Assembly: GCF_900104675.1 (NCBI RefSeq)
Contig: NZ_LT629945.1
Coordinates: 129,001-193,000, forward strand
Direction: 5' to 3'
Length of the DNA: 64,000 nucleotides
DNA from: Angelakisella massiliensis
GTDB lineage: Bacteria > Bacillota > Clostridia > Oscillospirales > Ruminococcaceae
The position numbers were made by a program, and so were the translations under genes. The notes under the pieces were generated by a model. It did not search any database and was not told where the DNA came from. It worked only from the letters and a program-made list of their open reading frames with translations. Below, in pieces: positions 52,269 to 59,301 of the stretch. Numbering within the stretch: position 1 is the stretch's first letter; every line of letters starts with the position of its first letter.

Positions 52269-53327
52269 TCAGATTTCTTCGCCACTCCATACGGACCCGC
52301 TTCTATCCAAACGGACACTCTTTCTGAATTCCGTCGGAGAGCTGCCATACGTTTCTTTGAAGGCAGAAGTGAATTTATTCGGATTTTCATATCCGATTTT
52401 ACTTGCAATCTCCGTTACTGACAACTCGGTTTCCAGCAACAATTTTTTGGCGACTTGAAGCCGATAGGTACGAAGATAAGAATAGACAGAGGTTCCATAG
52501 ACGCCTCGAAAGCACTTTTTCAATGCTGTTGTAGAAATCTCGAATTTCTGGGAAAGCTGTTCAATCGTATGATGTGCTGTCAAGTCCTCCGTAATATAGG
52601 ACGCTACTGCTTTAATCAATGCGACCTGATTTTGATTGAAATAATCCGTCTGTAAAACTTCTTCTGCCGTATTGAGATCACTTAAGAACAGAAGCAGTTC
52701 CAGCATTTTGACTTTCATGTATCCTGGTTTTCTTTTTTCCCGGACATGATAGAGTTCCGAAAAAATATGTTCAATAGACGGATTGGCCCGCATGATGCAG
52801 CAACGGTTTCCTTCGCAAATATATTTTTGTATGTAGTGCAAATCAATATTCAATAGCTCCATGATTTGCCGTACTTCCGGCAGCAATTCATCCAGATTGA
52901 TGATGATAGAAATACCGTGATAGTGGTTCAGCGGAAAACACGAATTTGACTTTTTCTTCATCATGGAGCTGATCGACAAATCGCCTTCCGCCATATAGCA
53001 GCAACTATTTTCACCAAAGCTACACTCAAAACGTCCTATCAGACAATGGTTAATCTCTATCATGTTTTTAGCTGTGGCTTGATTTTGATTGCAATATCCC
53101 ATGTGCATATCGTTATAGTAAAGCTCAATACCAGAAAAAACCTGATAGACTGTAATGCGTCCATGCCCTGTTTCATTTGACAGCCGAAATATTTTACAGT
53201 CCTGCCGTAGTTCATCTTCTTCGGGAGAGCCGTATAACTTTGTCCCTTCAAATTCGTCTGGCAATTCAGACCGCAATAATACTTCAATCGCACCAGAGAG
53301 TGCTTGTTTTTCATAGGTCAGCACCAC
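52269..53327 (-). CDS. AraC-family regulator (YbtA-like context)
   Basis: 352 residues, GTG start at 53327 (or 53324) behind GGGAGG. The N-terminal two-thirds is an effector domain with no clear cupin motif. The C-terminal 100 residues carry the double helix-turn-helix: IEQLSQKFEISTTALKKCFRGVYGTSVYSYLRTYRLQVAKKLL and VTEIASKIGYENPNKFTSAFKETYGSSPTEFRK. An AraC activator beside YbtPQ-like transporters recalls YbtA, which senses the siderophore itself. This gene is first in the operon and has a consensus promoter overlapped by a DtxR-like box. Confidence 0.88.
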   Translation of the reverse strand: MVLTYEKQALSGAIEVLLRSELPDEFEGTKLYGSPEEDELRQDCKIFRLSNETGHGRITVYQVFSGIELYYNDMHMGYCNQNQATAKNMIEINHCLIGRFECSFGENSCCYMAEGDLSISSMMKKKSNSCFPLNHYHGISIIINLDELLPEVRQIMELLNIDLHYIQKYICEGNRCCIMRANPSIEHIFSELYHVREKRKPGYMKVKMLELLLFLSDLNTAEEVLQTDYFNQNQVALIKAVASYITEDLTAHHTIEQLSQKFEISTTALKKCFRGVYGTSVYSYLRTYRLQVAKKLLLETELSVTEIASKIGYENPNKFTSAFKETYGSSPTEFRKSVRLDRSGSVWSGEEI

Positions 53328-53341
53328 CCATTCCTCCCTTC

Positions 53342-53395
53342 AGTTCGCCATAACTAACTGCTATTAAGTATATGTGATAATTTCTTCTGTGTCAA
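53342..53395 (-). promoter_or_regulatory. Promoter plus DtxR-like box of the uptake operon
   Basis: On the minus strand, a perfect -35 TTGACA (53390-53395) and -10 TATACT (53367-53372) are 17 nt apart. Just downstream, over the start region, is AGTTCGCCATAACTAACT (53342-53359, plus-strand reading), 14 of 18 identical to the box at 58,675-58,692. Box position relative to promoter is the same at both operons. Confidence 0.75.
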
Positions 53396-53503
53396 ATTTT
53401 GATAAAGGCCCATGACGTTAAAGATTTTTAGATGGAAATAGCCAAAATCTCTGTTTCAAATTGTAGTATTAGTAGAGGGAGAATACGAGGGTAGGGTTAC
53501 GAT

Positions 53504-53597
53504 AGCAAGCACAGCCAGTGAGTACCCACTGGCGGATTTTTGATTTAGGGGGGACCCCTGCCCCTAAATCAAAAATTGCTTGCTGGGATAGTCCCAG
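53504..53597 (+). other. Candidate origin of transfer (oriT)
   Basis: Four nested or adjacent inverted repeats lie within 95 bp. These are AGCAAGC (53504-53510) / GCTTGCT (53578-53584); CCAGTG (53515-53520) / CACTGG (53527-53532); a perfect 16-bp pair ATTTTTGATTTAGGGG (53536-53551) / CCCCTAAATCAAAAAT (53561-53576); and CTGGGA/TCCCAG around 53583-53597. The block is 29 bp before mobC. That position and structure are typical of a relaxosome binding and nicking site. The nick position is not identified. Confidence 0.65.
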
Positions 53598-53625
53598 ACC
53601 CTTATAGAAACGGAGGCGGCGCAGC

Positions 53626-53955
53626 ATGGCAAACCGAAAGCGGAATATCCAGATGAAGTTTTGGGTGACAGAGGAGGAAAAGCGGCTCATTGAGGAGAAA
53701 ATGGCCCAGCTCCACACAAAGCGGAGCGGCGCCTATCTCCGCAAAATGGCGATTGATGGGTACATCATCCAGGTGGACACCACCGACATCAAGGAGATGA
53801 CCCGCGCCCTCTCCGCCATCGGCCGGAACATCAATCAGATCGCCAAACGGTTGAACGCCGGCGGTCCGGCCTACCAGGCCGACATGGAGGAGATCCGGGA
53901 GAGGATGGACCAGATATGGCAGTTACAAAGACGCATCCTATTAAGTCAACGCTGA
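53626..53955 (+). CDS. mobC: MobC-like relaxosome accessory protein
   Basis: 109 residues: N-terminal ribbon-helix-helix (KRNIQMKFWVTEEEKRLIEEKMAQLHTKRSGAYLRKMAIDG) and the MobC signature INQIAKRLNAGG near residue 71. It binds oriT and helps the relaxase open it. RBS CGGAGG. It overlaps the relaxase gene by 40 bp and lies directly downstream of the inverted-repeat cluster. Confidence 0.88.
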   Translation: MANRKRNIQMKFWVTEEEKRLIEEKMAQLHTKRSGAYLRKMAIDGYIIQVDTTDIKEMTRALSAIGRNINQIAKRLNAGGPAYQADMEEIRERMDQIWQLQRRILLSQR

Positions 53956-55265
53956 AAGCGGCCATTGACTATATCTGCAATCCCGATAAGACAGATGGGA
54001 AACTGCTGGTGTCCTCCTTCGGCTGCTCCGCCGAGACCGCCGACATCGAATTTGCCTGGACCCGCCGCCATGCCATCGACAAGGGCACGAACCTGGGCAG
54101 GCACCTCATCCAGGCGTTTGAGCCTGGGGAGGTCACGCCGGAGGAAGCCCACCGGATCGGCATGGAGCTGGCGCGGGAGGTCCTGGGCGGCAAGTATGAA
54201 TTTGTCCTTACCACCCACATAGACAGAGACCACGTCCATAATCACCTGATTTTCAATACGGTCAGCTTTCAGGACCACAAGCACTATCACTCCAACAAGC
54301 GGAGCTATCACTTCATCCGCCGCGCCAGCGACCGTATCTGCAAGGAGCATGGCCTGTCTGTCATCGTCCCCGGCCGTGACAAGGGCAAGAGCTACATCGA
54401 ACACCAGGCGGAACAGAACGGCACCAGCTACAAGGCAAAGCTGCGCTCCGCCATCGACCGGCTCCTGCCCGGCTGCGCCGACCTGGAGGACCTGCTCCGC
54501 CGCCTCCAGCGGGAAGGGTATGAGCTGAAACGGGGCAAGTACATCTCCGCCAGGGCTCCGGGCCAGGAGCGGTTCACCCGTCTGAAGACCCTGGGCGCCG
54601 ACTACGCCGAGGAGGCCCTGACCGCCCGAATCGCCGGAAGGCCCAGCCCCTCCCGCCAGCCGAAGCAGCGCACCGGGAAGCCCAGCCTGCTCATTGACAT
54701 CCAGAATAACATCAAAGCCCAGCAGAGCGCCGGCTACAAGCATTGGGCGACCATCGAGAACTTGAAGCGGGCCGCGGAAACACTGAACTTCCTGACGGAG
54801 CATGGCATCGGAAGTTTGGAGGACCTGTCCGAGCGGTGCGACGGGGCGGCGGCTGCTACCGCCAGGGTGAAGGCGGACCTCCGAGCGACGGAGAAGGAAA
54901 TGGAGCGGCTGACCCTCACCATGAAGCACGCCGCCACCTACCGTCAGCTCCGTCCACTGTATGAGGAATACCGCCAGTCCAGGGACAAGGAGAAGTTCCT
55001 CCGGGGGCATGAGGGCGAGATCATCCTGTTCGAGGCGGCGGCAAGGGAGCTGAAACGCCTGGACGCCGTACCCCTGCCCGCCACCAAGCGGCTCCGGGCC
55101 GAGATGGACGAACTCACCGCCAGACGGACCGCCCTGCAATCAGAATATCGGAAGGCCCAGCGGGAGGAGCGGGAGTACGACACCCTCCGTCAGAATGTGG
55201 AGGCTCTGCTGGAAAAGCCGAGGGAACCCGAACCGCACAGGCAGCGGAGCAACGAACTGGAATAG
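53916..55265 (+). CDS. mobA: MobA/VirD2-type relaxase
   Basis: 449 residues. The N-terminal relaxase domain has AIDYICNPDKTDG with a nearby catalytic Tyr (Tyr18), and the metal-binding three-histidine motif THIDRDHVHNHLIFNTV near residue 102. The C-terminal 200 residues form a long coiled-coil/helical region. The enzyme nicks oriT and pilots the strand through the mating channel. Codon and GC character match the element backbone, not the neighbouring transporter operon. Confidence 0.92.
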   Translation: MAVTKTHPIKSTLKAAIDYICNPDKTDGKLLVSSFGCSAETADIEFAWTRRHAIDKGTNLGRHLIQAFEPGEVTPEEAHRIGMELAREVLGGKYEFVLTTHIDRDHVHNHLIFNTVSFQDHKHYHSNKRSYHFIRRASDRICKEHGLSVIVPGRDKGKSYIEHQAEQNGTSYKAKLRSAIDRLLPGCADLEDLLRRLQREGYELKRGKYISARAPGQERFTRLKTLGADYAEEALTARIAGRPSPSRQPKQRTGKPSLLIDIQNNIKAQQSAGYKHWATIENLKRAAETLNFLTEHGIGSLEDLSERCDGAAAATARVKADLRATEKEMERLTLTMKHAATYRQLRPLYEEYRQSRDKEKFLRGHEGEIILFEAAARELKRLDAVPLPATKRLRAEMDELTARRTALQSEYRKAQREEREYDTLRQNVEALLEKPREPEPHRQRSNELE

Positions 55266-55357
55266 AGGCGGTTGTGCGCTTTGCCGGACTTTTCAAAAGC
55301 CCCTGGGCGCGGTCTGATTTTATCTGTATAATGGAGGCAGGAATGGAGGTGCTGCCA

Positions 55358-55693
55358 ATGACGAGAACCGAGGCCGTTAAGGAATTTTTCAAGAAGGCAG
55401 TTTTGCCCGTCGCCATCGCCGGGCTGCTGTACTGCATTTTCAAATCCGCCTGCATCAGGAATGGAGAGCTGGATCTTCTCTGGCTCTGGATACTCTGCGG
55501 CCTGCCCTTCGGCATCCATCGGATGTGCGTGTGGATCGTGCCGGGCGGCGGCTCCCTGGGCGGCGGCGCCGCCCTGTTTGTTCTGAACTTCGTGATCGGC
55601 GGCATCATCGGCGGCTTCGTCCTGGTGTGGCGCCTGCTGGTGGCGGCATGGTATGTGCCCCTCACCATCTACCGCCTGATCGTAGGATATTGA
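55358..55693 (+). CDS. Small membrane protein, DUF6050-like
   Basis: 111 residues from the ATG at 55358 (GGAGG eight nt upstream); a longer frame to 55274 has no ribosome site. Three hydrophobic segments are seen: AVLPVAIAGLLYCIFKSAC, LLWLWILCGLPFGIHRMCVWIV, and AALFVLNFVIGGIIGGFVLVWRLLVAAWYVPLTIYRLI. The pattern resembles DUF6050 proteins found in clostridial integrative elements. Function unknown. Confidence 0.65.
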   Translation: MTRTEAVKEFFKKAVLPVAIAGLLYCIFKSACIRNGELDLLWLWILCGLPFGIHRMCVWIVPGGGSLGGGAALFVLNFVIGGIIGGFVLVWRLLVAAWYVPLTIYRLIVGY

Positions 55694-55708
55694 GATGGAC
55701 AAATGATA

Positions 55709-55740
55709 GAGAGCCGGCTGGCATTGACCAGCCGGCTCTC
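55709..55740. terminator. Perfect hairpin between convergent genes
   Basis: GAGAGCCGGCTGG (55709-55721) and CCAGCCGGCTCTC (55728-55740) form a 13-bp perfect stem with a 6-nt loop, directly after the stop of the alpha/beta hydrolase gene and 16 bp after the membrane-protein gene. There are no T-runs, but the position suits a bidirectional terminator. Confidence 0.7.
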
Positions 55741-55741
55741 C

Positions 55742-56608
55742 TCATGGTGTCCGCTCCAGAATAAATTTTGTTACCAGATCCGCATACTGTTCCAGCCGCA
55801 CCATCAGCGCCAGGTGGCCGCCGGTCAGGTCGGTGACCACCGTGGGACTTGGCATCAGGGCGATCAGGTCCTCCCGGCAGGCCGGGGTGAAGGTGGTGTC
55901 GTCCTCGGACAAAATCAGCAGCACCCGCCCCTCCCACGGGGCAAAATCATTGCGGGTCATGCCAAAGTAGTGTTCTGCGTCACAGAGAAAGTCAATCATG
56001 TGCTGTTCATAGGGCTTGGTGAGCAGTTCCATCATAGCGCCGCACAGTTCCTCCATAGCGGCCTTTTCCTGGGCTGTAAAGCCATCGGTTTTCTTTTTCA
56101 TCACCGCCCATCTCATCATCCGCTTGATGAGCGGAAACGGCAGGAAGGCAAGCCATTTTTTGAACTTCCGCTGGCTTTCGATTATCTTCATCAGATCCTG
56201 ATACCCGGCCTTGCTCATGTTGCCGGACAGCGAGCAGGTGTTGGAGAGGACCAGCCCCTCCACCACTTCCGGGTGGCGGGAGGCGATGACCTGGGCCACT
56301 ACGCCGCCCAGGGACTGTCCCACCAACCAGACCTTTTCCTTCAGGTGGCGGAGTAGTTCAGCCACGGCATCGGCAAACTCGCCGTTGTCCCCGAACTGGA
56401 GCTGATAGTCAAAGGTCAGCACCGAAAAATCCCTGGCGAACCGGGCAAAGTGCTTATAAAACAGGTCGGACAGCCCAATGCCGCCCGTGAGCAGGACCAG
56501 CGTGGCTTTGGCCTGGCGATTTTGATAGTAGCGATAGGTAAAGAGTTTCCCGCTGCTGACCGTGAAGGTGGCGGCGGGATAAGTCCGGCGAAATTCTGCA
56601 AGCGTCAT
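55742..56608 (-). CDS. Alpha/beta-fold hydrolase of the second cargo operon
   Basis: About 288 residues from the ATG at 56608 (AAAGGAAG upstream). The fold is clear: ATLVLLTGGIGLSDLFYKHF (oxyanion region), nucleophile elbow VGQSLGGV near residue 97, LILSEDDTTF with the acid near 228, and the catalytic His in TGGHLAL near 264. The substrate is unknown. Last gene of a four-gene operon with tight spacing (15 bp). In an iron-regulated setting, esterases of this fold (Fes/IroE-like in role, not in sequence) can open siderophores; here that is only a hypothesis. Confidence 0.8.
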   Translation of the reverse strand: MTLAEFRRTYPAATFTVSSGKLFTYRYYQNRQAKATLVLLTGGIGLSDLFYKHFARFARDFSVLTFDYQLQFGDNGEFADAVAELLRHLKEKVWLVGQSLGGVVAQVIASRHPEVVEGLVLSNTCSLSGNMSKAGYQDLMKIIESQRKFKKWLAFLPFPLIKRMMRWAVMKKKTDGFTAQEKAAMEELCGAMMELLTKPYEQHMIDFLCDAEHYFGMTRNDFAPWEGRVLLILSEDDTTFTPACREDLIALMPSPTVVTDLTGGHLALMVRLEQYADLVTKFILERTP

Positions 56609-56623
56609 CAAATCTTCCTTTTT

Positions 56624-57283
56624 CTATTTTCCCTGCCGTTCTTTGTCCCAACGGGAACCCTTTTTGCAGATATAAAAGTCACAGCAGTCACCGCCGGCAG
56701 CCAGCGTTTTGGTACGGTAGAGCCGCCCACCCATCCAGTCGACGGACATCGTGTCCAGAGCGCATAGATAGGGAACCAGATGAGGAAGGCCCTCCTGTCG
56801 GCCCAGGGCACACAGACCGCACTGGTGGTAAAGGATCGTATATTCCTCTGCATCCCGGCCGAAGATGACCTCGGCATTCCACTGAAAGGGGTTCCTATCT
56901 GCATCCGCCAAAGATGCAGTCGCTGCTCGCTTATATTGAGCCTTCAATGTAAATGCAGTCTTGGCTTTGCCCCGGAAGGCGGTCACAACCAGAGGAGAAC
57001 GCATACTGGCACTTACCATGCCCTCAAAGCACTTTTCACTCATTTTTTCTTCTGCCGCCTTATAGATAGACAGCCATAGAATTCCACCAGTCAGGCAGAC
57101 CCGCAACGGGTTTTCCATCATGGAGCCAATATCCGGGGTACGGGATACCATTTGCCGGTAAATCTGCTTAGAGAGCTGCTTCAACGCAGAAATATCCCAT
57201 CCCAACTCCTGCCTTGCCAGATACCGAAATGCGGCAGGAGCGATGGCAACCCACATCAGCCTTTCACAATATGTATAGTTCAT
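56624..57283 (-). CDS. L-2-amino-thiazoline-4-carboxylic acid hydrolase-family protein
   Basis: 219 residues, ATG at 57283 behind CGGAGG. The C-terminal half has the family signature: CGLCALGRQEGLPHLVPYLCALD (near residues 150-170), then LYRTKTLAAGGDCCDFYI (near 185-200). The namesake Pseudomonas enzyme opens the thiazoline ring of ATC on the way to L-cysteine; most family members are untested. Thiazoline rings also occur in yersiniabactin- and equibactin-type siderophores. Its placement in an operon with a DtxR-like box makes action on a thiazoline metallophore a reasonable but unproven idea. Confidence 0.75.
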   Translation of the reverse strand: MNYTYCERLMWVAIAPAAFRYLARQELGWDISALKQLSKQIYRQMVSRTPDIGSMMENPLRVCLTGGILWLSIYKAAEEKMSEKCFEGMVSASMRSPLVVTAFRGKAKTAFTLKAQYKRAATASLADADRNPFQWNAEVIFGRDAEEYTILYHQCGLCALGRQEGLPHLVPYLCALDTMSVDWMGGRLYRTKTLAAGGDCCDFYICKKGSRWDKERQGK

Positions 57284-57297
57284 GACAAACCTCCGTC

Positions 57298-58113
57298 TTA
57301 CTTCCGCCCCGCCAGCATCCGGGAGTCGCCCAGCATCATCATGGCCGCCCGCCGGCGGGAACCGAAAGCCTCCTGGGCGGTGTCGATGAGGCGCACGTCC
57401 TCATAGCCCATGTCCCGCAGCTTTTGGACAAAGGCATCCATGTCCCCGTACTTTTTTGGCTTCATGTCATCGTTGAGCGCAAAGACGCCGCCCTTTTTCA
57501 GCACCCGCAGGGTCTCCAACAGCAGAGCCTGCTTGTCCGCACCCATTACATTGTGGTAGACATAGTTGCTCACCACGGCGTCGAAACTCTCATCAGGGAA
57601 ATCCAGCTTGTTGGCATCCCCGTGCCGGAACGCACACCTGAAGCCGACGCCCTCGCTCTCGGCATTTTTCTCGCACATGGCCTGACCATAGCCGTAGGCC
57701 ACACCCCAATAGTCCATGCCGGTGATTTGGGCGTCCGGCCAGGTGAGAGCCGCCCGTATGCTCAGTGCGCCGGAGCCGCATCCAACCTCCAGAAGTTGTC
57801 CCTGCCCGTCAAAATCCAGATGGGAGAGGACGACCTGATGGACCCGCTCCATCATTCCTCCGCCGCCGAAAGCGTACTGTTTCCGTATCCATGCACACCA
57901 GATCAGCAGGGCAAGCAGCGCCGCTGCGGCAACAGAGAACAGGATGCCGAGCGCGGCAATATGAAACATGGAAAAGGATATCGCTGCCAGCACCGCCGAC
58001 AGGGTCAACAGCCCACCGATCATGTAAAAAACCGGGTTAGACATCCAGCTTCCGTAGTCCTCGCCGTGGGTGCCGAGTCGGATTATTTTTTGTTGCTTTT
58101 GATGTTGTTTCAT
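57298..58113 (-). CDS. Membrane-anchored class I SAM-dependent methyltransferase
   Basis: About 271 residues from the ATG at 58113, nine nt after GGAG; ATG 58122 overlaps the ribosome site. Two N-terminal hydrophobic helices (MIGGLLTLSAVLAAISFSMFHIAALGILFSVAAAALLALLIWCA) are followed by a Rossmann methyltransferase domain. Its motif I is LEVGCGSGALSI (near residue 105); later motifs include the DANKLDFPDESFDAVVSNYVYHN and LKKGGVFALND blocks. The membrane anchor is unusual for this class and suggests a lipophilic or transported substrate. Confidence 0.82.
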   Translation of the reverse strand: MKQHQKQQKIIRLGTHGEDYGSWMSNPVFYMIGGLLTLSAVLAAISFSMFHIAALGILFSVAAAALLALLIWCAWIRKQYAFGGGGMMERVHQVVLSHLDFDGQGQLLEVGCGSGALSIRAALTWPDAQITGMDYWGVAYGYGQAMCEKNAESEGVGFRCAFRHGDANKLDFPDESFDAVVSNYVYHNVMGADKQALLLETLRVLKKGGVFALNDDMKPKKYGDMDAFVQKLRDMGYEDVRLIDTAQEAFGSRRRAAMMMLGDSRMLAGRK

Positions 58114-58125
58114 TTGAACCATCTC

Positions 58126-58641
58126 CTATCCTATCTTTTGCAATAACAGCCCCAATCCCGCCTGAGCCGCCGCCATGAGCGGGCACAGCAGCAGCGGCCA
58201 TTGGAGCAGGTGCTCTGGCAGCGCATAGCCCTTCATCCAGTCTGTGAACTCATAGCCGGGATGTCCCTCTGTACCAGGGATCACAAAACGGTCTTTCGCT
58301 TTTTTCTGGATCAGCCACACATCCAGAAAAAGAAGATCGCCTATGTTGATCATCATCCACTGGATGTATCCCATCAGGGATAGACGCCAGAATCCGGTTG
58401 TCCCGCCCTCCACAGTGCTGACCGCACCATAGAGAAGGAGGGGCAGCCACTCCCCGAAGCAGATCCAAAGCCGGTAAAAACGGTTTTCGGCCTTTGTCGG
58501 CGGATCTTTTGCCGCCTTGATGATGGCGGGCGGATAGCAGGGAAACATCAACCGGGGCTTATACAGTGCCACCGCCGCGGCGAACAGGTTAAAATAGGCC
58601 GCCATGGCGAGCCCGTCCAGGATGGTGCGCGTCCAGTTCAT
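58126..58641 (-). CDS. Polytopic membrane protein of unknown family
   Basis: About 171 residues from the second ATG (58641), which is better spaced from AAAGGGG than the ATG at 58647. Four or five hydrophobic helices are present, with a conserved-looking acidic/aromatic loop (GTEGHPGYEFTDWMKGYALPEHLLQWP). First gene of the operon driven by the promoter at 58,702-58,730. I do not recognise the family. It may be the membrane partner of the methyltransferase encoded 12 bp downstream. Confidence 0.65.
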   Translation of the reverse strand: MNWTRTILDGLAMAAYFNLFAAAVALYKPRLMFPCYPPAIIKAAKDPPTKAENRFYRLWICFGEWLPLLLYGAVSTVEGGTTGFWRLSLMGYIQWMMINIGDLLFLDVWLIQKKAKDRFVIPGTEGHPGYEFTDWMKGYALPEHLLQWPLLLCPLMAAAQAGLGLLLQKIG

Positions 58642-58671
58642 ATACATCCCCTTTCACTTGTAAGCAAATCA

Positions 58672-58730
58672 ATAGGTTAGCAATAACTAACCTATATGTT
58701 CAGTATATCTTATCCCGCATGAAAAAGCAA
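58672..58730 (-). promoter_or_regulatory. Promoter and DtxR-like box of the second cargo operon
   Basis: On the minus strand, -35 TTGCTT (58725-58730) and -10 TATACT (58702-58707) are 17 nt apart. The palindrome ATAGGTTAG-CAATAA-CTAACCTAT (58672-58695) has perfect 9-bp arms and covers the expected transcription start. Its half-site AGGTTAG is that of the DtxR consensus TTAGGTTAGCCTAACCTAA, but with a 6-bp centre. Confidence 0.78.
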
Positions 58731-59118
58731 TGCACCATTGATGCCATCCTGCGATTTTGCACTATGGAAATGTGGAAAACGGCCGCTCCGCCGATGGAAA
58801 GCAGATATTCACGGCCCGATGGAAAAGCCGCCGGCTTTCCCACAGCTCCGCAAGCATGACCGTTTACGCACATTCCCACAGCGCCTACTACGGCGAATAT
58901 CCTTCCTGTCCGATCCTGATGGAAAGAGAAAAAAGAGAACAAAAAAAGAAGCGGGAGCGTCACCCTCGGCCCAAACCGAAGGCGGCGCTCCCGCTCTGTT
59001 ATGGAAAAGCGTTCAAAACAGCCTCTTTGCACCCCTCAAATCAGAGGGAGAAGCCCGCATGGGAAATCATAAGGGCGGCTCCCGGAAAAGCTGCCACAGA
59101 CGATTTTTCAGCCCATTT
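58731..59118. other. Non-coding spacer, nothing identified
   Basis: Open frames on both strands cross this stretch but none has a family pattern or a convincing ribosome site. One 134-codon plus-strand frame (58757-59161) has a basic KREQKKKRERHPRPKPK segment and could be real, but it overlaps the end of the minus-strand small gene, so I leave it out. Confidence 0.4.
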
Positions 59119-59301
59119 TCAACCCCTATCTGCACACTTTTTCGCGCGTGCGGACTGGTAATGGGGACAGGCGATGAGGACTGCCCGGAAACTCTGCTTG
59201 CAGGGATGGACACAGCCCTTGCAGATCTTGTTGTACCTGCGGCGGCCGTTCTCCCCCAGGAAGAAAGCCCATTCCAGCCGCCACTTCTTGCTCCGGCTCA
59301 T
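59119..59301 (-). CDS. Small cysteine-rich protein of conjugative elements
   Basis: 60 residues. The ATG at 59301 overlaps the stop of the ArdA-fusion gene (ATGA), so it is translationally coupled. MSRSKKWRLEWAFFLGENGRRRYNKICKGCVHPCKQSFRAVLIACPHY is a short basic protein with a C-x2-C-x3-C...C arrangement that could bind zinc. Similar small genes follow ArdA/DUF4316 genes in clostridial elements. Function unknown. Confidence 0.65.
   Translation of the reverse strand: MSRSKKWRLEWAFFLGENGRRRYNKICKGCVHPCKQSFRAVLIACPHYQSARAKKCADRG

Noticed and set aside
58757-59161. 134-codon plus-strand frame with a basic segment
   Set aside because: It overlaps the small minus-strand gene at 59,119 and has no known family; kept only as a remark on the spacer.
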